A program made the translations under genes and the position numbers. Below, piece by piece: positions 58,309 through 64,000 of a stretch of DNA of 64,000 nucleotides (within the stretch, counting starts at the first letter, position 1; every line of letters begins with the position of its first letter). Under the pieces are notes generated by a model. That model ran no database searches. It saw only the letters and a program-made list of their open reading frames with translations, and had not been told where the DNA came from. Origin of the DNA: Paludicola sp. MB14-C6 (lineage in GTDB: Bacteria > Bacillota > Clostridia > Oscillospirales > Ruminococcaceae); the NCBI RefSeq assembly GCF_030908625.1, contig NZ_CP133133.1, forward strand, positions 1,922,001 to 1,986,000. Reading direction: 5' to 3'.

Positions 58309-58311
58309 TAA
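56866..58311 (+). CDS. IS1182 family transposase
   Basis: A protein of 481 residues with an N-terminal DUF772-type domain (FIPAEHLLRKIDSAVDF ... IDPVVLIKMVLIQHLYG) and a DDE nuclease core: the first Asp in VVFVDGTHIKAN, the second in TIVADSAYNT and the Glu in RKETIERVFADAK. A CxxC-type insert (CPNNK ... CKICGFRYKC) is typical of IS1182. The open frame has no stop codon inside the element; TAA at 58309-58311 is supplied by the duplicated target, so the C-terminus depends on where it lands. Confidence 0.93.
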   Translation: MLVKAKKDRTQVEFLCLEEFIPAEHLLRKIDSAVDFCHIYDFVEDLYCKDNGRPSIDPVVLIKMVLIQHLYGISSLRKLVEEVQMNCAYRWFLGYLMTEQIPHFTTISYAFKHRFNENTIACIFNWILNEINDMGYLDPEVVFVDGTHIKANANIKKVVKKSIPVAAKHYEKQLMDEINKDREEHKKKPFDDTKPPKIEEKIINESTTDPESGVFHKGEHKKCLAYEAHTACDKKGYIVDVHVTAGNVHDSVAFDDLYDKLKENHPEIQTIVADSAYNTPYIAKRLIDDGKDLLVPYRRPMTKQGFFKKYDFSYDEYFDCVVCPNNKVLHYSTTNREGYKEFKSNPNDCKICGFRYKCTESKEFQKQYTVHVWHEYLEQVSDIRYAIKYKDLYAQRKETIERVFADAKEKYAMRYTPYRGLAQVTNWVRLKFACMNLKKLAIHKLEGELSFLYPFHFFQIFNHIFKSPTLVTPKSGFFFRL

Positions 58312-58332
58312 GACGCTCATTTGAGCGTCTTT
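58309..58332 (+). repeat. right copy of the 24-bp IS target duplication, containing a terminator
   Basis: Exact copy of 56759-56782. On the minus strand it still serves as terminator of the surface protein gene that ends at 58341. Confidence 0.85.
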
Positions 58333-58340
58333 TCCGTTTA

Positions 58341-58961
58341 TTATGCAAGTTTAACAATATCAACAGTCGTGTTAAAATATTGTACTGTATTTCCAGCTGA
58401 TCCTGTTCCGATTGGCTGTGCTTTCGTATTGTTATAGAAAGTCAAAATAGAACCATGGCTTGGAACATAGAGTAATTGATTCATAAATATTTCTTTAGAT
58501 ACACCAAAACCAGATGCAGAAGCAGTATAGCTTTCCTTAACCGGAATACCATTTAAGCTTAGTGTAGCACCTGCATACACTACAGTACCAGTAACTAAAG
58601 GAGCTACTGCTATTGTACGAAGTACAACAAGATAATACCCATCATCAAGGATGTAGTTTTTACTAGTTGGGTTATAAATGATATCATTACCACGAGTTTG
58701 AATATCAATTGGTAATGCAAGTGAGCTTGCTAAATCAGGAGTATTCGCAGCTACTGCTGCCGGTAAAGATTGTGGCGTTTCTGCATCATTTCCATTTCTT
58801 AAACTATAATCAGGTTTACAGTCGTGTGGTGGAAATGGACATGGAGGTGGGCATGGAGATGGACAAGGACAAGGACAGCAGCTACCACAGTTGCATCCAA
58901 TTCCGAAATCGCATCCACATCTATAAATATTGGTTGTTGGTTCAAAAGGTTTACAGCTCAT
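58341..58961 (-). CDS. Cys/Pro-rich surface protein with BclA-like C-terminal domain
   Basis: A protein of 206 residues. Residues 1-48 form a head rich in cysteine and proline (clusters such as CPCPCPSPCPPPCP); then a linker and a C-terminal domain of about 130 residues rich in small and aromatic residues (DDGYYLVVLRTIAVAPLV, TLSLNGIPV, FYNNTKAQPIGTG). The last part resembles the jelly-roll domain of spore exosporium and collagen-like proteins, without the collagen repeat. No signal peptide is seen, as usual for spore coat proteins. ATG at 58961 is chosen because AAAGGAG lies 7 bases upstream. A spore-surface role is inferred. Confidence 0.6.
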   Translation of the reverse strand: MSCKPFEPTTNIYRCGCDFGIGCNCGSCCPCPCPSPCPPPCPFPPHDCKPDYSLRNGNDAETPQSLPAAVAANTPDLASSLALPIDIQTRGNDIIYNPTSKNYILDDGYYLVVLRTIAVAPLVTGTVVYAGATLSLNGIPVKESYTASASGFGVSKEIFMNQLLYVPSHGSILTFYNNTKAQPIGTGSAGNTVQYFNTTVDIVKLA

Positions 58962-59062
58962 GAACATTCTCCTTTCATATTTGAGAAAGTCCTATGCATT
59001 AAAAATACATGCAGTTTACTTCTCGTATCATTATATGAAAGAATAATAGTATTGGTGTTACT

Positions 59063-60112
59063 TTATTCGCCTCGAAATTGTCGAACAATTTCAACCATAT
59101 ATAAATAATTATCAAGAGGTACATAATCCGGAATAGAGTTTCCAGAACCAAATGCAAATCCACCATGACCTTTTGATTTATGAATAACTTCGAGAATATA
59201 ATCCTTCATAGTTGGTTTATCTAATCTGCAAACAGCATCGGTATCAATTCCGCCAAAGTTACCTATTTTGTCGCCATATTTCTCTACCCAAATAGGGAAT
59301 GGAGCAATTTGATCTTCGTTTGAATGTTTTGCGTTAATTCCGGCAACGTTAATTAAATCATCCATTACATTAAAAATATTACCACAGGAGTGTAATAAAA
59401 ATGGTTTATTGTAAGAATGTACAACATTGATAATTCGCTTATATTGCGGAATGATCAAACGCTTAACATCTTCTTCGTTTAGCATAGTACTGGATTTATA
59501 GCCAAGGTCATCTCCAAAGCGGAGAACACAATAAATATCACCAAATTCACGCATGAAACGCTCCCATATGCTTAGGTTAACATCGCCTATTTTTGCAAAA
59601 AGGTCTTCGTATAAATCAGGATCATCTGCGCTTAAATAACATAAATCCATATAGCCAACTAAGTCTTGAACTACTTCGAAAATACCGTTTCCTACACCGC
59701 CAATTGCTTTCATACCCTGTGGCATTACTTCACGTAATGCACAAAGCTGTTCAGCATAGATTCTATAATAGTTATGAATTACTTCTTCAAAAGGATATTT
59801 TTCAAAATCATCTCTGGTTTTAATAATTGGGTCAACATGTCCGCCTAATGCTCCTGCGCCGGGATAAGCTCCACCGGAACAGAATTCGATTGAAACCGTA
59901 TCATAACCCATTACTTTAAAAAACTCACAATAGTTTTTGAAAAACTCTTTTTTATCCTCGTAATTTCCATTTACAAGTGAAGAAAACTGCTTGTTTAACA
60001 CGGTTTCCATATGTTGAGTGCTAATTAAATGCTCATAAAGCGGTAAGCGTTTTGCTTCAATGTTGTTTGCACTTAATACAATATTTCTGTAATCCGGTGT
60101 GAAATTTCTCAT
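59063..60112 (-). CDS. uroporphyrinogen decarboxylase (URO-D) family protein
   Basis: A protein of 349 residues with the URO-D TIM-barrel pattern (LRFGDDLGYKSSTMLNEEDVKRLIIPQYKRI; PFLLHSCGNIFNVMDDLI). The HSCG and the conserved Asp/Glu residues are those of the branch of methyltransferase-related URO-D proteins in anaerobes, not of the heme enzyme. Such proteins act on methylated substrates with corrinoid partners or on unknown small molecules. No corrinoid protein is adjacent, although a CobW-like gene lies 3.4 kb away. AAGGGGAT precedes the ATG. Confidence 0.8.
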   Translation of the reverse strand: MRNFTPDYRNIVLSANNIEAKRLPLYEHLISTQHMETVLNKQFSSLVNGNYEDKKEFFKNYCEFFKVMGYDTVSIEFCSGGAYPGAGALGGHVDPIIKTRDDFEKYPFEEVIHNYYRIYAEQLCALREVMPQGMKAIGGVGNGIFEVVQDLVGYMDLCYLSADDPDLYEDLFAKIGDVNLSIWERFMREFGDIYCVLRFGDDLGYKSSTMLNEEDVKRLIIPQYKRIINVVHSYNKPFLLHSCGNIFNVMDDLINVAGINAKHSNEDQIAPFPIWVEKYGDKIGNFGGIDTDAVCRLDKPTMKDYILEVIHKSKGHGGFAFGSGNSIPDYVPLDNYLYMVEIVRQFRGE

Positions 60113-60342
60113 ATGTTAAATCCCCTTTTATATGCTATTGATAATCTACAAAATGCCTATTTTCTATATAGCGGCATAAATTTTATAATCGTTTAGCAAT
60201 ATACTCTTTAATCTTATTATGCTTGCTGTTATAAGCTTTATTATAGAGATGTATTAAAGTTGGTTATTGTAATATGATATGATTTATTGTATTATTTTAA
60301 GCCTTGTTATAATCTTTACAATAGATTCAGAGTAGAAGGTAA

Positions 60343-60846
60343 TTACAACTTTTTGCTCATATACAAAATAAGGTCATCGTCATTGATACAAGGTGCATAG
60401 GGTGTTGCAATTTGATTTTGAAACCATACTCCGCTTCCGTCAGGAATATAGCCCCTTTTTATATACATTCGCTGCGCAGAGCCATAACCACTATGTAATC
60501 CTACACCTAAGCAAATCGTTTCACTATATTGTTTTGCATGACTTTCAATAGCATCTAATATTTTATTTCCAATCCCTTTATTTTGAAATGGTTCAAATAC
60601 ATTAAAATCACTAATACAAGGTATATTTTTGTTGGCAAAAGGCCCATTTGAGTCATATGGCAAAAGTGTTGCATAACCCATTACTTGACTTTCATTAGCG
60701 GCAACGAACACTTCTCTGGTTCCATCTATTTGTTCTTGCATATATTGATTTAATATAGCTATTGGCTTGTTCCAACCTTGTGCGTGAAATGCATCAAACA
60801 TAGATTCCACATCTAATGGAATCATCTTTCTTATCATTATGTTCAT
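60343..60846 (-). CDS. GNAT family N-acetyltransferase
   Basis: A protein of 167 residues with the GNAT fold: ESQVMGYATLLPY strand pair, the acetyl-CoA loop FQNKGIGNKILDAIESHA and a C-terminal GYGSAQRMYIKRGYIPDGSG. The substrate is unknown. It lies 25 bases downstream of the sulfatase gene on the same strand and is probably co-transcribed with it. AGGTAAAATG gives a moderate start site. Confidence 0.82.
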   Translation of the reverse strand: MNIMIRKMIPLDVESMFDAFHAQGWNKPIAILNQYMQEQIDGTREVFVAANESQVMGYATLLPYDSNGPFANKNIPCISDFNVFEPFQNKGIGNKILDAIESHAKQYSETICLGVGLHSGYGSAQRMYIKRGYIPDGSGVWFQNQIATPYAPCINDDDLILYMSKKL

Positions 60847-60871
60847 TTTACCTCCATATAAAAGGAAATTC

Positions 60872-62311
60872 TTATTTTGAAAGCATTGCTTTTTGTTCTT
60901 TTCCTTTTATTAACACATTTCCGTCTGTATAGCCTTCTTCTCTTCCTATCAGTTCTTTTATCATGATGTTACGCAAATAGGAGATTCTTTCCTTGTAGAG
61001 CGGATTATGTATTTCATTTTTTAACTCTTTTGAATCAATAGCTAAGTTGAAATATTGCTCTTCACCCGTTTCCATATACCAAATAAATTTGTCGGTATCG
61101 GTAACGATATATTGATTTCCAATGATTCCACCGCTGTGCTCACCGTGTAAATACTCTCTTGTCTTGTTTTCTTGACCGCTTAAAAGAGGAACAAGGGAAA
61201 CACCATCTAATGTTTTGGGAATGGAAGCGCCGGCTATATCCAATAGTGTTGGCATAATATCTTGTAAGCCAACGACTTGTTTGAATGTGTGACCTTTGAT
61301 ATTTGCAATTTCGTTTGGCGTAGAAATAATAAAAGGAATTTGGATGCTTGCTTGATATGGGCGAATTTTTCTAAAAGTATGATGATCACCTAATAATTCA
61401 CCATGATCCGATGTGAAAATGATAATTGTGTTATTATATTCCCCGTCTTCTTGAATAGCTTGCAATAAACGCCCAATTTGATGATCCAAATGGGTAATAC
61501 AAGCGTAATAGCCAACTTGTGCTTGCCGTTGCAGTTCGGGGTCAGCAATACCGTTTCCACAGCAATAATGTCTGCCTTCGATTTTATAGCGTTCGTTGTC
61601 AGCCCAGTCGCCAACAGGGGGAGGGGTAAGCTCCTTGTCTTGATACATATCAAAATAACATTGTGGAGCATCAAATGGTGGGTGTGGTCTTACAAAAGAT
61701 GCGAATAAGAAATATGGTTTGGAACGATCTCTCTTTCTTAAAAAGTCAATGCTGTTTGCTACAACCCAATTGGTTGGATGATATTTTTCTTCATAAGGGA
61801 AAGGTCTTGCTACCCATGAATTACATTCTAGCCCGCTATCAGTAATATCAACATCAGCACCTAGCTCTGATTTCAACCAGTGAAAATAATCATCTGCAAT
61901 GGTTTGGTGTTCATAAAATGGAGTAGTAGGCTTTCTATAATACCCTAAATAACCATCATGTAGTATAACATCATCAAAGCCAAGATTATTCCTGAGTGGA
62001 TGCACATGCATTTTACCAACACATTTTGTATAATATCCAGCTTTCCCAAGTTCACCAGCGAGCGTTGTGTCATAGTCCCAAGCAACACCGTCTTGATAGC
62101 CCACTCGTTTTGTATGGCGAGGGGTTAATCCTGTCATTAAAGAAGCACGTGCCGCAATGCAAGAAGGACAAGCGGTATAAGCATTAGGAAAATAGCTGCC
62201 TTCTACTCCGAGCGAATCTAAATATGGCGTTTTAACGTCCGGATGCCCTGCAATACCCATACAATCGCCACGCATCTGATCGGTCATGATAAATAAAATA
62301 TTCGGTCTCAT
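60872..62311 (-). CDS. sulfatase / alkaline phosphatase superfamily hydrolase
   Basis: A protein of 479 residues. The metal site opens with Asp11 in MTDQMRGD, the active-site residue is Cys51 in CIAAR (Cys51 to Arg55), a C-x-A-x-R form that anaerobic radical-SAM maturases convert to formylglycine, and IIIFTSDHGELLGDH closes the site. This fits an arylsulfatase-like enzyme of the YidJ type; no signal peptide is present, so it acts in the cytoplasm. No maturase gene is in the window. GNAT follows in the same operon. Confidence 0.87.
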   Translation of the reverse strand: MRPNILFIMTDQMRGDCMGIAGHPDVKTPYLDSLGVEGSYFPNAYTACPSCIAARASLMTGLTPRHTKRVGYQDGVAWDYDTTLAGELGKAGYYTKCVGKMHVHPLRNNLGFDDVILHDGYLGYYRKPTTPFYEHQTIADDYFHWLKSELGADVDITDSGLECNSWVARPFPYEEKYHPTNWVVANSIDFLRKRDRSKPYFLFASFVRPHPPFDAPQCYFDMYQDKELTPPPVGDWADNERYKIEGRHYCCGNGIADPELQRQAQVGYYACITHLDHQIGRLLQAIQEDGEYNNTIIIFTSDHGELLGDHHTFRKIRPYQASIQIPFIISTPNEIANIKGHTFKQVVGLQDIMPTLLDIAGASIPKTLDGVSLVPLLSGQENKTREYLHGEHSGGIIGNQYIVTDTDKFIWYMETGEEQYFNLAIDSKELKNEIHNPLYKERISYLRNIMIKELIGREEGYTDGNVLIKGKEQKAMLSK

Positions 62312-62523
62312 ATCATCCCTGACTTTCTATTCAAATAAGTTTTATCTTTCTGTTTGCATTATAGCATTCAAGAATAGTCTTTTCAACTTTTCATTGCAAC
62401 CTTTTATGAATTATGTTACTATCATTACATAGAAAAAAATAAAAGAATAAATGAAGTAATTTAAGCAAAAATAAACTATTTATATTTCAAATATTCTAAT
62501 AGTTATGAGAGGAAAGAGATATT

Positions 62524-63525
62524 ATGAATTATATTGCAGACAACAAAAGATACGAAAACATGAAATACAGAAAATGTGGGAACAGCGGCTTGGTTTTACC
62601 GCTAATATCACTTGGAATGTGGCAAAACTTTGGAAGCAATCGTCCATATGATAATTCGAAAGCAATGTTGCTACGAGCATTTGATCTAGGCATTAACCAT
62701 TTTGACTTAGCAAACAACTATGGCCCTGTACCGGGAAGTGCAGAAGAAACAATGGGTAAAGTATTGAAAGAAAGCTTAAAACCTTATCGTGATGAGCTGA
62801 TTATTTCTTCCAAAGCCGGTTATGAAATGTGGTCCGGACCTTATGGAAACGGCTCTTCTCGAAAATATTTAATGGCATCATTAGATCAAAGCTTACAACG
62901 TATGGGCTTAGATTATGTTGATATTTTTTATTCTCATCGATTTGATGAAAATACGCCATTAGAAGAAACAATGGGAGCACTTGCCGATATTGTAAAGCAA
63001 GGTAAGGCGTTATATGTTGGTATTTCAAGCTATGACCATGAAAAAACGCAACAAGCTTCTGACATCATTAAAAAAATGAGTGTTCCATTATTGATTCATC
63101 AACCAAGCTATAGCTTATTAAATCGTTGGATTGAGCCAAACCTACAAGATGTATTGGAAAAAGAGGGAATGGGTAGTATTGCTTTTTGTCCGCTTTCTCA
63201 AGGTGTTTTAACTTCAAGATATCTAAATGGCATTGCAGAAGGTTCAAGAGCAACTTTCCAAAATTCAAGTCTTTCTTGCAGCGAAGTAACCGAAGAAAAA
63301 AGGCAGCAACTCATTCGTTTGAATGAAATTGCTGCGTTAAGAGGTCAAACTTTAGCACAAATGGCGTTAGCGTGGGTTCTTCGTGATGGTAAAGTCACAT
63401 CTGCGCTAATTGGTTCTAGCCGAGTTGAACAAATTGAAGAAAATGTAAAAGCAATTGATAACTTAGAATTTACAAAAGAAGAATTGAACGAAATTGATGC
63501 TTGCTATAACGCAATAATCAAGTAA
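62524..63525 (+). CDS. aldo/keto reductase, YghZ/Gpr-like
   Basis: A protein of 333 residues, TIM-barrel NADPH-dependent reductase. The start YRKCGNSGLVLPLISLGMW, FDLANNYGPVPGSAEETMG (catalytic Asp and Tyr), IISSKAGYEMWSGPYG (Lys) and YVDIFYSHRFDE (His) are as in the E. coli YghZ L-glyceraldehyde-3-phosphate reductase group, which detoxifies methylglyoxal-type aldehydes. GGAAAG precedes the ATG. It is divergent from the sulfatase gene. Confidence 0.9.
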   Translation: MNYIADNKRYENMKYRKCGNSGLVLPLISLGMWQNFGSNRPYDNSKAMLLRAFDLGINHFDLANNYGPVPGSAEETMGKVLKESLKPYRDELIISSKAGYEMWSGPYGNGSSRKYLMASLDQSLQRMGLDYVDIFYSHRFDENTPLEETMGALADIVKQGKALYVGISSYDHEKTQQASDIIKKMSVPLLIHQPSYSLLNRWIEPNLQDVLEKEGMGSIAFCPLSQGVLTSRYLNGIAEGSRATFQNSSLSCSEVTEEKRQQLIRLNEIAALRGQTLAQMALAWVLRDGKVTSALIGSSRVEQIEENVKAIDNLEFTKEELNEIDACYNAIIK

Positions 63526-63538
63526 TCTTTTACTCTTA

Positions 63539-64000
63539 CTATTGAATATCAATAATGTCTTCTTTGTACCATTTTTGCGCATTTTCAAGGCTTTTTCTCA
63601 TATTCATACTTGGGCCTGCAAGAGTTACAATATAATTTAATTTGATGGAATTGTCTAATGGTAAAGTATATTCTTCAACGTTTATCAAACTCCCAACACA
63701 ATCTACTAAATAGATTGTTTCATCAAATTTCAAAAAGCCTTTTATACGATAAGTATCTTCACAAATCATTTCAAGAAATTTTTTGAGCTTATAAATTCCC
63801 ATATTATTGCTTATTTGAATAAGAGCTTTTTGTAATCCTAAATCTTTTGTTTGAAATAAGGGATGGCTTTCTTGGTTTTGAGTATCAATGTCAGAAAGCC
63901 ATTCTTCTTTTATTTCTCCAAAGCTTGTTAAGTGAGTGATAATATGTGGATATAAATCGTGAATGAGTTTATTGGTAAGTTCAATATCTTCTGGCGTAGC
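63539..64000 (-). CDS. probable CobW/P47K-type GTPase, C-terminal part (5' end outside window)
   Basis: The frame is open to the right edge; 153 residues are visible, ending ...AQKWYKEDIIDIQ. The pattern LHDLYP-type helix, then LKKFLEMICEDTYRIKGFLKFDETIYLVDCVG, resembles the C-terminal domain of CobW/P47K metal-chaperone GTPases, where a strand reads YRIKGFL. The GTPase motifs would lie outside the window, so the assignment is tentative. It converges on the aldo/keto reductase gene with only 13 bases between. Confidence 0.55.
   Translation of the reverse strand, partial: ATPEDIELTNKLIHDLYPHIITHLTSFGEIKEEWLSDIDTQNQESHPLFQTKDLGLQKALIQISNNMGIYKLKKFLEMICEDTYRIKGFLKFDETIYLVDCVGSLINVEEYTLPLDNSIKLNYIVTLAGPSMNMRKSLENAQKWYKEDIIDIQ

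Overview
The window comes from a low-GC, anaerobic, Gram-positive bacterium, most likely class Clostridia. The 16S rRNA has clostridial features and looks closest to the Oscillospirales / cluster IV type, but that is a reading by eye, not a tree. Supporting signs are strong AGGAGG-type ribosome binding sites, TTGACA/TATAAT promoters, an [FeFe] hydrogenase and a divergent type IIA topoisomerase pair.

Layout. 1-6.7 kb: the end of an AraC-type regulator, two small membrane proteins (Tic20/DUF4870-like and LiaF-like), a GyrB/ParE-like and GyrA/ParC-like topoisomerase pair, and a small membrane protein. 6.8-8.3 kb: a MATE exporter behind a palindromic operator candidate. 8.3-9.0 kb: a long gap with a bidirectional terminator, a 15-bp inverted repeat, and two promoters, one carrying a consensus ARG box. 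9.0-17.3 kb: arginine biosynthesis argG-argH-argC-argJ-argB-argD-argF. These genes cover all steps from glutamate to arginine through the ArgJ acetyl-recycling route. A small MITE-like foldback lies between argG and argH. 17.4-22.9 kb: a membrane diguanylate cyclase, a small cysteine protein coupled to an [FeFe] hydrogenase, a small AAA ATPase, rsmE and an acidic membrane protein.

22.96-38.4 kb: an initiator tRNA-Met gene followed by a genomic island of about 15.2 kb. The 3' half of the tRNA is repeated at the far end (38.18 kb), and paired 7-bp repeats that look like integrase arm sites lie inside each end. The island carries a TIR-domain protein, a tyrosine integrase, an Xis-like protein, two decayed DNA-binding genes, a DUF6076 protein, an AAA/DUF4143 ATPase and an ABC transporter operon. 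Two 1483-bp IS256-family copies sit in opposite orientation. One overwrites the last codon of the TIR gene and the other cuts an ABC permease gene in two. Just past the far end lies the C-terminal stub of a second integrase, so this tRNA has been used more than once.

38.4-42.1 kb: a hypothetical gene, tRNA-Arg, a small putative monooxygenase-fold protein, tag, a secreted matrixin-like protease and a membrane-anchored protein. 42.1-48.6 kb: an rRNA operon (four tandem promoters, 16S, tRNA-Ala, tRNA-Ile, 23S, 5S) and four further tRNAs. 48.9-52 kb: an NfrB-like glycosyltransferase with a C-terminal c-di-GMP-binding type domain, then a convergent cluster of four very small genes. 52.1-56.8 kb: a Mur ligase divergent from arginase-family, ATP-grasp ligase and aspartate/glutamate racemase genes, possibly a peptidoglycan cross-bridge module. 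56.8-58.3 kb: an IS1182-like element inserted in a terminator, with a 24-bp target duplication. 58.3-64 kb: a Cys/Pro-rich surface protein, a URO-D family protein, a GNAT acetyltransferase, a sulfatase, an aldo/keto reductase and the C-terminal part of a probable CobW-like protein.

No complete new system can be proven from sequence alone. The best leads are the island TIR protein, the NfrB-like enzyme with its neighbouring tiny genes, the cross-bridge module, and the unexplained inverted repeat before argG.
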